Made by a program: the position numbers and the translations under genes. A stretch of 64,000 nt of DNA from Cryptomeria japonica (Eukaryota; Streptophyta; Pinopsida; Cupressales; Cupressaceae), in contig NC_081405.1 of the NCBI RefSeq assembly GCF_030272615.1, positions 310,697,235 through 310,761,234 on the forward strand. The letters run 5' to 3'. Below the pieces are notes generated by a model. It was not told the origin of the DNA and ran no database searches. It was given only the letters and a program-made list of their open reading frames with translations. How positions within the stretch are numbered: the stretch's first letter is position 1; each line of letters opens with the position of its first letter. Positions 44,531 through 57,100 of this stretch are shown in pieces.

Positions 44531-46205
44531 AAATAAGACTAATATTTACTCTATTAATATAATATTTTCATCCTTTTAAACATTGGTTTCATCACTTTAT
44601 TAATGATAAATGAATATGTTTCAAAACAAAAAAATTTATCGAGATCATATGGTGTTCTCTCAAGCTAACAATTCAATCATTTTGAGAAATAATCTATCCA
44701 AGGATCGATTATTTTTTTATGCACAAATAGTTACTATCCTCATAACATTGACTTAGATTGTCTCAAATATTTGCAATATTGCATGAGGTAAATATCAATC
44801 AATAACCTTCTTATGCATTATTTGTATTGAAAATTATATATTAGTTATAATAGAAACTCCATTATAGTGCTTCTCATAGCTTGCACACTTCACATACATA
44901 TAAATAATCTTACATATAAATAATCTTATCATTAAAAGTGATTAATGTAAGAAAAGCACATTATCTATGATTAATGTAAGATTATTATTTTGTTGTCAAA
45001 CACATTCTTGAGAACATATTTCTACAATATGTCAAGTTATATAAAGTATTTTGTAAAGGGGATACACTCTTTCCTCCATTTTCATCATAATATCATGGAT
45101 TTAAGTTTCTCAAGGAATATTAATAAATATACAATGCATTATATTTTTTTCCCTAGTTTCATACTTATGATGAAGTATCCATACTTTATATGAATGATTT
45201 AGGAGGTGCTCCTAAAAATATTTCCCCTCTTGTTGTCAAATACAATATTATCACATAAATTCATTCCTTTTTATTATAACAACAAAGATCACAAGTGAAT
45301 CAAAAGGGAAGGGCAAAAAGTTGAAAACTCTTACACATCCATTTGAAAAGTAAATTGCTTAAACTATCAAAGCATCTCTTGGCTACTATAATTTATATTT
45401 TCTCTTGAGTGTTACTTTTACTAAATTTATTGGGTGTATAACAAGCCTACTTATAATGGGTGACTATCACCCTTATAAATTGTCTGGGGAGAAAACTTGG
45501 AAAGGATAGCTCACCTGTTGCCTAGTTTTTTTATGGATCATTACTATATGCAGTAGCATGTCTATTTTGTATTTTAAACAATATGACTAATAATTCATGC
45601 TTATTCTCATGAAAATATATGTTGATTTCTTGCTAGAAATTATTGGACTATATTTTACATTTATGAGGAATATTATATGATCTTTGGCAAATGATAAATG
45701 CATAATATTATGTTCTTTCTTTTCACCAAAAATCAAGTTTAATTGATTACTATGTTACTAACTATACTCTTTCTTCTATGGTGAGGTTATGCCTTCAAAA
45801 CATATAGTACAAGTGCTATTACATGGATGGTGCAATACTTTAATAAGAAGACTATCTTCTATGTGTCTTTGAATCGAATGGGCAAAATATGAATGTAGCT
45901 CATAAAGAATCAATGTTGCCTTGAATATTTATGGAAGAGTTTCATTTGGATACATGTAAAAGTACCATCTTACTCAAAGTTACTTTACTCTTTCTAGAGA
46001 ATATCATTTCGAAAGATCAAAATGAACATCTAAGAAATTGGGCACCTCATTTAAGTGAAAGCATTCTATAATAAAGACACCTTTAAGATCATGGGAACCT
46101 CACTCAAGTGAAATCATTATATAATAAAGACACTTTAAAGATCATGGGCAATGCTATATATTGGAATTTTTGCCATGTCACTTTGAAATCCTTTGTGCAG
46201 TGATT
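44531..46205 (+). other. 3' non-coding region of the copia element
   Basis: AT-rich, with a 53-bp tandem duplication at about 46040-46145 (units share ATAATAAAGACAC and AAGATCATGGG). No product recognised. The length from RNase H to the polypurine tract (about 1.7 kb) is unusually long for copia, so an unrecognised insertion is possible. Confidence 0.4.
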
Positions 46206-46680
46206 GATTTTAGGTGATGCCATTAAGGGGGAGTGTACATGACACCACCTAGTGGGTAAATCCTAGATGTAAGACCTAATAGGTATAAGACCTTTAGGAA
46301 TTATATGCTCCAAATTCAAATAATGCCTAGCCTTAGGTGATGCCATTGAGGGGGAGTGTGCATGTCAATGACACCACCTAGTGGCTAAATCCTAGTTTTA
46401 AATCCTATGGGTAGGCATATGTCCTAATAGGTATGAAATAAGACCTATATAGGCATTAGTAAGTCCTTTAAGCCTGCAAATAGGCATATGTAAGTCATTT
46501 TTGTTTTAAATATTGTAGGTAGGCATTAGTAAGTCTTATAGGTACATTTGTGCTCATCCTATGGGCATACTGTAAATTATTCTCCTTGTAAATCTTCCAC
46601 TTTTAAAAGCATTGCATTAAGTCCTATAGGAACTATGTAATAAACCAGGGGAAAGGCTAATTTGAGGAGACTACGGCTCC
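46206..46680 (+). repeat. Polypurine tract and start of copia 3' LTR, tandemly duplicated
   Basis: TAGGTGATGCCATTAAGGGG ends in a polypurine run GGGGGAG, then the LTR starts TGTACATGACACCACC (46234). The whole junction repeats 123 bp later (46334: TAGGTGATGCCATTGAGGGG, then TGTGCATG..ACACCACCTAGTGG). The LTR body continues as repeated TAGGCAT.AGTAAGTC motifs to about 46650; the LTR end was not found. Confidence 0.6.
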
Positions 46681-48689
46681 AATATAATTTTTTTAAGACC
46701 TCGTAGGATTATTTTTAAAACATTGGGATTATAAATTATGAAAAAATAGCTTTCATGTAGTCCAGAATGCATGTTCTTCATGTTGGCATATATTTGTGTC
46801 CTTGTTTATCACTGTCAAAGAAGACCTACATTACTAGGGTACTTCACTTTTTCTTTTATGGATATTGACATATGATTCCCAATTAACATTAACAAGGAGT
46901 GTTAGAACATAATGTTATTAGGGATCAACTCCTAATAACATTTATATATAATGTTCTAATATAAAGTTATTAAACCTTATGTATTATATGCTTTATAAGC
47001 ATATCCCATTTGAAATAATTATAATCTAATAAATATTAAATTATTAATTATTTTTGAATGGGCGTCATTGAAAAGGTGTGACTAGTGAAGCCATCGTTCC
47101 TCCAATATTTAAGGAAGTTCTCTCTCATTTTAGAGTTGTGGGAATTTGGAGCATTATGGTGAGTTGTATCACTATGCACATGAGGTATTATTGGCCATGT
47201 GGAAGTATTGGAGGAGTGTCCCCAGGTTCATGTCTATATTATAATAGACTATGTTGGTGTTTCCAAGTGATGTCTCAGAATTACCTCAGAGTTATCCTTC
47301 TTCCTTCAACATAATTCTAAGTTCATTGGCCAATTGACAAGGGTTTCCTATGAACTAAGCAACCCTTCTACACTTCAGGCTCTACAGAACCTAGGCAGGT
47401 GGACCTCTTGCAACATCTATACATCTAACACAAATTTAAACAAATGTTGCATACAACAGATAGCTCTCAACTTGAATATCCAGAATACATAAAACACTAT
47501 CCAAAATTGGCTCTATTTTGGTTACATTTTGTTTATGCACATCCGATAGTAAAATATTTATTCTAATTCTACTCCTACCAATATGAAAGGCAAAATTGAT
47601 TTGAATAATGAGTGTTTCTAAAAAAATACCCTGGACAAGATAATAGATCAGTGCCTATTCCTGGGTTATGGAGTCAAATAAGAAATCATATACTTGAATT
47701 CAAATGATTACAAGTACATAGCTTTGAGACAACCCTATGATATTATCAAAACAACCTTGAATCTGATTGATATTATCAGAAAGTATTTACAATTTACAAA
47801 TCTTTTCATAACCAATTTTAAGCATTTTCTATTTAATCTGTCTGATACAAAAAATTTCAGAACCCTCAAAATTGAGAAAGAGGAAGAATAAATAAAAGGG
47901 GAAGACATCCCAAATTTAATCTAATGCAACCACGTGTCTCCTTCAAATCTGATTTATATCTGTCATATGTCCTTTCTTCTCTCATCTCTCTGCAATAGAA
48001 AAACACTGCCCTTTTTCAACACTTTTATCTACACCTTTTCCCCTACTCTAACTGAAAATATTCCCTCTTCTTTCATTTTTCAACTGAAAATGTCTTTCCC
48101 ATGAATACACTCTTGATAAAAATAATTACATTGTTGAAAAATGTCCTATATATTCCCTTTGCCATTTTCTTGCACTCATGTGAATATATTTCATCCTTTA
48201 TGAAAATTGAATAGCTCACATTTTGAGTTAAAATAATCAAATATAGCATCCTCTATTTACAAGTGAAACATATTTTCTTTTGTCTTATATTCTCCTATTT
48301 CACCTATCCATATTCCTCTACAAAAGTCATTATTCCTAGATGAATACATCTCATTCTTTGGGTAAAAATACACCCATATGAGAAAGACAATAAGCATGTC
48401 TTCATATTTTACATGTATTTTCAATTCCATATTCACCCATTGGGCACTCCTTTTTATATTCTCTATCATTTGGTGAATATATTTTAATTCTAAATAATGG
48501 CATTCACCCAATGAAAATCTTTGTTACCTTTCACACATTTACCCTGGGTACGTATTCTTTGAGCTCTGCACCCTTAATTTTCATTTATACAATTTTACCC
48601 CTTTCTTGAATAATTTCTTTGTCCTGGGTGCAAGAATATTTATGCTGACAAACCAGTATGTTATCTAATAGTTTGCATATATTTTAATA
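46681..48689. other. No gene recognised; one inverted repeat
   Basis: The stretch 46900-46961 is a folded-back sequence: TGTTAGAACATAATGTTATT pairs with AATAACAT......ATGTTCTAA across a short ATCAACT loop, with an AT bulge. It may be the start of an LTR (TGTTAGAAC). The rest is AT-rich; short frames at 47078-47314 and 47694-47891 have no features. Confidence 0.4.
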
Positions 48690-49800
48690 CAACTTTAATT
48701 ACATCCAGCTGAGAATTTCCAGCGCCACATCAAATGCATTTTGATGGAAGTGACTGCATTATTCAGAAGCCCCATATGACCATAGGCGTGGAGAATTGGT
48801 TTACACCTGTGTGAGCCATTTGCTTTTACAAAATTCTAAAGTCGTTTTACCAAATACATTTTGTGCATATCCTCAAACATCGCATTCCACGAAACCACGA
48901 TATCTCTTTGAGGCAGCTGAAGAATTATTCATCTGTTTTGTATATGATTCCATAGCGTTGCCCAATGCTAATTTCTGGCAAAAATGCCCTTCATTGTGCT
49001 TTGATGTATGTCGATACCTTGCTAATTGCATTTGCATGAAGATTCCAAAAGCCTCTATAACATATCCATATTGTGTGTATCCTGCAAAGATCGTATTCCA
49101 TTAAACCATCACTTGGAGGCACAAAAACATTTCACGTGTCTGGCCTTGCTTCCACACTTTGCTTGCGTGTTTAACAAAAGACAGCAGCATTAGATAAAAA
49201 ACCCACTACCATTTGTGCTTTGGAGGCTGCAAATACTCCACTCGAAAATTCCCTTCACACTTGGCTTTAGTTGTGGGATTTGGGATATGGCAATACACTT
49301 GCCATTTGCATCACCTGAAAAACTTTAAAGTTGTTTTCAACAAAACCATGATGCATCATCTGTAAGTATCGTTGCTCCAGAATCATATTTACATACATCT
49401 CACTCAAAGCATGGCAGCATTCGAAAAAAACCTTCACCATTATGCCTTTAAAAGGATGTCACTAAATCTTCCATTGCTTTCAGATTGGCATAATTGGTAA
49501 GGGCATTGAGAAAGGCGTGGGATTTGGCTTTGTGCCGGTCAAATACACTTGCTCTTGCACTCTCAAAGCTTGCATACCAATTGCGGCTACATTGTCTGAC
49601 CAAAAGCTCTCCATCTAATACACCTTGATGAATGTCTACACCCTGTCCCAAAGCTCCCACGATACACAGGTAGGAATGATGCTGGAGAGGTTGTGGATTT
49701 TGGCTTTAAATCTGCCAATAGTATTTGCTTCAAAGACTCTAGAGCCACATCAACAATTATGTTTGTGCATATCACTGCAATCATAGCAGCACATTTGAAA
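48690..49800 (-). pseudogene. Pentatricopeptide repeat (PPR) protein pseudogene
   Basis: Minus-strand translation shows consecutive plant PPR blocks in different frames: ALESLKQILLADLKPKSTTS (about 49740-49680), then after a shift GALGQGVDIHQGVL (49655-49615), then VFQVMQMASVLPYPKS (about 49330-49280), then WNTIFAGYTQYGYVIEAFGI with FMQMQLARYRH (49105-49010), then DV.GYAQNVFGKTTLEF (about 48880-48830). These match the 'W..mI.GYaqnG...eAl.lF.qMq..g..P...TF..vL.aca.lgal.qG..iH' signature of PLS-class PPR proteins, which act on organellar RNA. Many stops and shifts make it a relic. It is one of only two host-gene copies in the window. Confidence 0.75.
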
Positions 49801-51208
49801 TTGTATCGCTTTGAAGCGTTTCTAACTACTTATGCGCCACATCCTTTCAAAGCACCCATGAAACACTAACATTCCACCTTCTGCACGGTAAAGAGAAAGC
49901 CCTCCCGCACTCCCGCATCAATTTCTTTGTGTGCCTTAATTTCTTTGCGGGGATGCGGGTATCCCGCACTCTCGTAAACAATTTTTATTTTGGACACATT
50001 TGTTCCCAAGGCTGTCCGAATGGAAATTGCCTACTATGAATAAAGTTTATAAACTTTGTCTTTATAAAATTTTAATGAATTTAATTCATTAAAATATATC
50101 CCAAAATGTTATTTAAAATGCTTTAAATGATACATAAAAATTATAGAAAAATTACTGAATTTTAATTTTTTCTGTGACCAATTTGGGGGAATTTCACTGT
50201 GGGCCAAAACAGCGAAAACTTGCAATCGGCAATGATAATTAAAATAAAACATGGGTTTGTTGTTAGATTTTGAACAACTTGCGAATTTGAGGTACTTCCT
50301 TTGTAAACTGACCTGTCGGGACGAGTAGTGACAAAATGTAAACTTTAAAATAATATGTCAAACGGGCTCGGAATATGACGAAATCAAAACTATCCTCAGA
50401 CCATACCAAAACCGGATGCCAAATCTAGCTCGGGGCCTTTGGAAACCATCCTCAAAAATAGATCAAATGGCCACACAAGACCGTGGCAACTAGTAAGCAT
50501 ATAGTCTAATATATTTTGAACCATACTACAAAGCAAATTCGCATGAAACCTCCTAGAGTGCGAGATATTAATTACTAAAGTTGACAATTGCTTAGTTGTT
50601 TCTGTACTGTAACCTGTAAAAACCCTGTTTCAAATCTATTTCAAAAAAATAGCAAACGATGTCATGAGGGTCTGGAACCTTGCACACAAGATCATTCGGA
50701 CACAAATTATAAATGCTCGAAGTGAGCTCTGCTAAAACAATTTTCACTATGCAAACTGCAAAACCTAACAAATTGCAAATGGTTTGGGCTTGACAAATAC
50801 GTCAAATGAAGTCCTTGGAATTTTCAATCAAACTCAGGGGTACACAAATATGTAGGGAATACTGGGGAACAAGCAATTTGTCATGACAATCAACTAAGTG
50901 CAAAATATTAGCCCCCTAAGTGGGCTACTCAAGATTTTCCTGAAATTGTGCACATAATCAACCTTTGTTGACTCAAACTAGGTACTTGAAAAATGTATCA
51001 AATATGATCATGGGATGTTATAAGTGGTCATGGGGCATCTCTAATAAGAGGTCAATCACACCCCAAAGTGGCTTCTTATGAAAGTCAATGGGTGTGAAAT
51101 TACTCGCCCTCAAAATGGGCTACATGGGCTGAAAAATGCAAGGGTGCTTCTGAGTGTTTCAAGAAAATTTTCTCAACATGGGTGTTGGATATTAGAGTTG
51201 TTGAAATG
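49801..51208. other. No gene recognised; GC-rich dyad
   Basis: At 49897-49975 two GC-rich arms (CCCGCACTCCCGCATC and GATGCGGGTATCCCGCAC) flank a T-rich spacer, a possible cruciform. Elsewhere A/T-rich; a frame at 51078-51332 runs into LTR sequence and is not called. Confidence 0.4.
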
Positions 51209-52381
51209 TGTTGATGTCATTGATGTCAACATATTCTTTTTCTTCAGTGTTGCAGAGAGTAGAGTTGATTTGGTTGCAAATGTGCTGATGCGGATTAATG
51301 GGTTTCAAGATACATATCTCTTGTTCATTTAGTATGAGTTTTAGTATTCTGGAAGGTGATTTGATCGATTTATGTGATCCAGTGTGGTGACTAGTTTTTC
51401 TATTGGTTTTGTATTGAAGAGTTGTGATTTCTAGATTGTATTGCTTTGGAATTGATTCTTTATGTTGTGCGGATTTTGGAGAGTGTTTGGGACGTTCATG
51501 TGTGTCCTCAGTTCAAATGGTTTAATGATCTGGAGCTTCACAAGCGTATCTTTAAATTTTTTGTTTGTGTTCTTGAGCTCCGATGATGAAATAATGATGA
51601 TTCTTGTTATTCAAGTTGTTGCAATTGTTGTGGAGAAATTCACGTTGCTTGTTGATGTTCTTTGATCATGTTCTATGTGTTTTGGTGGTTTGCATTGATC
51701 GTGGTGTGTGTTATTTAAGATTTTATTGGTCTGGTGGTATTCTTCATCTTATATGAATTCCTGGTGGACCCAATGGTTGTTGCGTGTTGCGGACGATCTT
51801 GGCAAGATATCCGGTGGTGTTGCATGTTCGAGGATTTGATTTGGGACCATGCTATGTCATTGCCGACATTGTATTGGTCCGCATATGGATTTATGTATCG
51901 TGTGATGTAATTTTGTAATTAAGTCTTATGTGTTGAGCCGACCTTGAGGTTAAGGTTGATGATTTGTATAAATAAGTGTTGTAATCATGTAAGATGTGTG
52001 TCTACGGTTGTGTCTACAATCTATGAGTATTCTATGTGCGAGCAAGCGAATTGATCTTTCGATAGTGGAGAAGAGTAGAGAAATGTTGTTGTGCAGATAG
52101 TGTCCTTAACCATAATTGTGATCGAGCATTTGGAGATGTTATTCTTTCAGTTCAAGTAATTTGGATTGTTGTCTGATCTTCGTAAAATAGTGAGCCTTCC
52201 CAGGCTTGTAGCCCTTTATTTTTTTTGAGCAATGAGCTCTAGGCAGTGTTACTGAATGCATGTTCATTCCCCATTGTAATATTTACACATGCTACTATAG
52301 AGTATCATCATATTGTGGGTAGGTTCCCACCATGGTTTTTCTCTTAATCAGGTTTTCCACATCAAAAATTTGTGTGTTATG
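51209..52381 (+). repeat. Copia-type LTR lacking its 3' end
   Basis: Starts TGTTGATGTCATTGATGTCA. A TATA-like GTATAAATAAG is at about 51967. Its final 170 bp (GAGCAATGAGCTCTAGG...CCATTGTAATATT...ATTGTGGGTAGG...GGTTTTCCACATC) align by eye with 60590-60720 and with the minus-strand copia LTR. It stops at TTATG (52377-52381), where another LTR of the same broad family begins, so that element probably inserted into this LTR. Confidence 0.55.
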
Positions 52382-52629
52382 TGTTGGCAATTGACACTCA
52401 TCCAGTTTCGTTGTGTTGTCATTGATGGCAACACACACCATTTTGGGTTGGTCACTTAACTGATACTCACTGGTATTCATTGTTTGGCAATTGGCATTCA
52501 AGTCATTCGGCACACAAGGAATCTACACCGGCAAACAAGGGAAACTGGCAAACTAGGAACCGGTATATGAGGCCGACATGGGAGATTGATTTAGTAGGTC
52601 TACACGGCAGCGATCAGCGACATCGGTCA
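52382..52629 (+). repeat. 5' LTR of Gag+ORF2 element copy 2, left piece
   Basis: Begins TGTTGGCAATTGACACTC at 52382 and is interrupted at 52629 by the gypsy element with the target duplication GGTCA (52625-52629). Continues at 60182. Confidence 0.6.
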
Positions 52630-53932
52630 TGTAATGTCCCCTTTTTAGCGCAACATGATATGGGGTGTCGTTAGCCTATTCTGACACAGTCCCGAAGGCT
52701 AACAAGGACATTGGTGGGATCCTGAGGTGTTTTGGCCTAGGTGTTTTCAGTTTCAGGCCAAGCGGTGCTGCTCTGACAGGGTTTCTAGACACTTACTATT
52801 TATAGTAAGTTAGTCTCCAAGCAGTGACTTGAAATTTTTAGTGTTTTCCTAGTTGGCATAATTATCAGTAAAAAATATTTGAAGGCGACAATGATTTAAA
52901 GGGATTATCAACAATGTTTTAATATTTAACGATAAAGTGTAAAGTTAAATTAAATATTTAACTTTATTGTTATATTATAAGGTTGGGAATATAAAGTAAT
53001 GTTTAAAATATTAAAAGTTTCCTTTAATGTGTACATTGTGGGAAATAATATTTTATTCTAAAATGTATTATCCCACATTTAGGAAATGAAGTGTTTGCAT
53101 CCAGGAAGAAGATATAAATTGAGGTTGCGAGCTCTCTTTTGGGGTATGCTTGGATAAGATTAATGTTATGCTATTGGATTTCGTAGAGATCTAATTATTG
53201 GGCTTGGAGGACGGAATCCGTCTTTGCTAGCATTCTCTTCGCTGTTGAAAGACACAGTCAGGAGGATCAATGGTGTTTTCATTCAGGAAACACATTGGGC
53301 TTCATCTAGTGCTCTCGCATGAAGTTTTTACAGGGGTTTGAAAGTGCAGATTTGAAGATAGTGATTTTTCTACAGTACCGCGTGAATAGTGTTTTTGCTA
53401 CAATACCGCGTGAATAGTGTTTTTGCTACAGTACCGCATGAATAGTGTTTTGCTACAGTGCCACATGAATAGTGTTTTTGCTAAAGTGTCACGTAAATAG
53501 TGTTATGCTACAGTGAGTGTGAATAGTAAAAATGCTACAGTGCCATGAATAGTGCTACTATAGTGCATGAACAATGTTGGTATGAAGTTTACTTGTTTTT
53601 CCTGCTGAATAGAAGTTTGGAAGGCTACCATTACATCTGCAGACCACTACAACATTCAATTCCAGGTTTTTTCTATCATATTTTCATAACTAAGCATTGT
53701 AATTGTTGAATACAAACCTGAATAACTATCGCAGCCCATAAGGCAGTTGAATGTGCACATTTATATTGCAAATCAGTATTTAACAACAAATAAGAAGTTT
53801 CAGGTTTTGCATATATTGTTGTATGTTTGTCAAGTGTTTGATAAAATGCCATGTTGATTATTAAGCAATTTAATTGATATCACATAGTAGTTTGCAAGTC
53901 TCTTTCATTGGAAAATAGGGGTGGTCATTACA
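52630..53932 (+). repeat. 5' LTR of the chromovirus
   Basis: 1303 bp, starts TGTAATGTCCCC, ends GGTCATTACA. A TATA-like GATATAAATTGAGG is at about 53109-53122. It contains an inverted TAAATATTTAACTTTATTG-type segment at 52915-52975 and the CTACAGT minisatellite. Confidence 0.93.
53364..53590 (+). repeat. CTACAGT..GAATAGTG minisatellite in the LTR
   Basis: Units of about 28-30 bp, GCTACAGTACCGCGTGAATA then GTGTTTTT, repeated about six times with decay toward the end. The 3' LTR (59690-59840) has two or so fewer units, which accounts for most of the length difference between the LTRs. Confidence 0.85.
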
Positions 53933-53933
53933 G

Positions 53934-53945
53934 TGGTATCAGAGC
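53934..53945 (+). other. Primer-binding site (initiator tRNA-Met)
   Basis: TGGTATCAGAGC directly after the LTR end (CA at 53931-53932, one G between). This is the classical complement of the plant initiator tRNA-Met 3' end. Confidence 0.9.
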
Positions 53946-54171
53946 TATAAGTCCTGCCATCCTATGGAGGTCTTACAAAGACTTTGGAACAGCCGGATAG
54001 AGGGAAAAGTGTTTGACAAAATATCAAAACACTAAAATCAGAAATTAATGAATTAAAAAACATGCTAAGCATGTATGTTTAAGCATGCAACAGGGGCCTT
54101 ATAACTTCCGCCATACCAAAGCAAGACAAAACAGAAATTGAAACTCACAGAGCGAGCAGTCTAGTTCATCC

Positions 54172-57100
54172 ATGCAGGTGGACATAGAATCCAGTCATAC
54201 AGACATAGAGGAGAAATTCTTTGATCAGGACAGCAGTATGGGTGACCGAGATGATAGGAATACTGGTCCAGATCAGGGGGAGGTAATGTTCAGAAAATTA
54301 CTAGATACGTTAGAGCAAGGGCAGCGTATGCAGCAGGAGCAGAATAGGCGAATGGACATGATGTTGCAGCTTATGGCTAGACAGATGGGCATCAATATTA
54401 ATCTAGGTGATGCCAACAATGGAAACAATAACAATGGGGGAAACGATAACAATAGGGGCAATAATAATAATGGAGGTTGAGGCAACAACAATGGTCCTGA
54501 GAATAACATTAATGGTAATAATGGACATGGCAACAATGGGAATGAGGCGGATAACTTTAGACATGTTACATGCCCAGCTCGAATAGCGAGCTCGAGACCT
54601 CTTCTAACCACCTTCCCACCTAGGGATCCGGTTCAACCAGTGAACGAACCGCAGATTACTGAGTTATAGGGTCAGTTCAGGAGGGACTGGGAGGCCAGTG
54701 GAACCGAGTTTCAGGCAAATATTTCCCTCAGAGATTATATGGACTTGAGGATGAGACATATGCCTAGAGCAGGAGGGAGGAATCAAAATTTTGAGTTGAG
54801 AAATAAAGTTGGAAAACTTTCCTTGCCTTATTATGATGCTTCAGGGAAGATGACCACACGAGCTTGGGTGCAGAAGGTAGATACATACTTGCAGCTAAAT
54901 CCTATGCGTGAGGAGGAGGCTATCAAGTATGCGGCTATGCATTTGGACGGCATTGCGCATGAATGGTGGCATCATGGCATGGTGACTCTGGGGCATAATC
55001 AGATTACATCCTATGAGGAATTCACAGAAAGATTGATTGAGAGATTTGACACTAGGGATCCCGAGTTACACTTCAAGGAGCTAGCACAGTTAAAACAGTC
55101 AGGTTCTGTGGATGCTTACATCGCCGAGTTTCAGCGTTTGTCTGTACTTGTTACTGATATCTCTCCTAGGAGATTGGTGGTGTTATTTTGTGATGGGCTT
55201 GCTGATCCATTACGTGGTTGGGTGAAGGGACATGATCCACTCACCTTAGCAGAAGCAACTAAAAAGGCACGAGATTTAGCCCCTTTGGTATACAAAGGAA
55301 AATACCATTCAACATATTCTTCCTACCGCAAGGAAAAAGACAAAAAACCATTTCAGAAAGAGTATAACAAACCCAAAGAAGGATCAAAAGGACTAGACAG
55401 TGAAACCTTGAATGAACTTCGAAAGAAGAAATTGTGCTTCCAGTGTAGAGAGCCTTGGGACTTATCTCATAAATGCCCTCTCAAGGCTAAGGCAAATCAA
55501 ATGGAGTATTTTTCAGCAGAGGAGTCAGAGTCAGAGGGGGAGGATTAGCACTCCGACTCAAATGAGGGTAACACGATAGAGGAGAGCAGCATTCCTAAGG
55601 ATGATAGATCATTGGCAGGCTTGACAGGGGCCCAAAAGGCAATCACATTTAAGGTCAGGGGTACTATCCAGGGGCAGAAAGTGATATCTCTCATTGACAC
55701 TGGGGCTACACATAACTTTATAGATACACAGTTGGTAGCTAGGAGAGGCTTACAGATAGAGGAGCATGATGGTTTTAGAGTCATGGTGGCTAATGGCCAA
55801 AAGCTATTATGTACTCAGAAGGTTTCAAATCTTCACATTAGATTCGGAGATGGCTATGAGTTGGAGGATGATTTCTATGTTATGGACATGGGAGATTACG
55901 ATGTCATCCTCGGTATGACATGGATGGCATCGCTGGTTGAGTTCACTTTCAACCTAGTGAAGTTGGAAATGAGGTTTCAGCATGAGGGTAGGACTGTTGT
56001 ACTCAGGGGACTTTCAGATGGGAGTTGCAAGGTAGTCTCTTTGAGGAGAATGGAGAGATTTTTTCGGCATAATGACATAGAGTGGGCAACAGAGTGCTTA
56101 GTTATGTCATCTTCATCGGAGCCTCGGGTGAAGAGTCATCCACCAGATATACAGGAGATTCTTGACAAACATGCCAAGGTATTCAGTGATATTCCTCATT
56201 GGGTTCCTCCTGACAAGGGTGCAGAGCATGTTATTGAGCTCGAGGAGGGAGCCAAACCAGTGATGATCACTCCTTATCATCATCCTAAGAAACACAAGGG
56301 TGAGATAGAGAAGGCAATTAAGGAGTTGTTGGAGATGGGGCACATTAGGCCTAGCAAAAGCCCATTTGCTTCAGCAGTAGTACTGGTGAAGAAGAAGGAT
56401 GGGACAATGCACATGTACATCAATTACAAGGCACTGAATAAGAAAACAATTAGAAACAGGTATCCCATTCCTAGGATTGATGAGCTGATTGATGAGTTGC
56501 ATGGGGCATGCTTCTTCACCAAAATTGATTTGCGATCCAGATACCATCAGATCAGGATGAGAGCAGAGGACATTGAGAAAACAGCCTTCCGATGTCACTA
56601 TGGCCACTTTGAGTTTATGGTTATGCCATTTGGACTAACCAATGCACCCGCTACATTTCAGAGTTGTATGAACCAGGTATTCAAGGAGCAGTTGAGGATA
56701 TTTGTCTTGATCTTCTTTGATGACATCTTGGTCTTCAGTAAGACCTGGGAGGAACATTCACAGCATTTGGAGGAGGTATTATCTATCCTAGAGAGAGAGT
56801 CTTTGTATGCCAAGGAGTCTAAGTGTGAGTTTGGTATGACAGAATTACTATACCTTGAGCATATTATTAGTGCGGATGGAGTTCGAGTAGACCCTGAAAA
56901 GATTAGAGCTATAGTTGATTGGCCTACTCCTACAAACCTCACACAGCTTAAGGGATTCTTTGGTCTTTGCGGATTTTACAGAAGGTTTGTTAAGGGTTTT
57001 TCATAGATGGAAGCACCTTTGACAGATCTCACCAAGAAGGGGGCCTTCGTGTGGACAGGGGCAACACAGAGGTGTTTTGAGCATTTCAAGCAAGTAATGT

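Larger units (their letters stand above)
40286..46680 (+). mobile_element. Ty1/copia element (plus strand), degenerate
   Basis: Order: zinc-knuckle end of Gag (40290), protease, integrase, RT and RNase H to about 44530, then a non-coding 3' region and a polypurine tract plus LTR start at 46221-46234. The pol is split by a TIR element (41742-42711). The 5' LTR was not delimited. It differs from the minus-strand copia at 19-26 kb in all motifs, so it is a separate family. Confidence 0.7.

Noticed and set aside
54273-54611. Minus-strand Leu/Pro-rich frame opposite gag
   Set aside because: Mirror of the Asn/Gly-rich codon repeats of Gag; no independent support.
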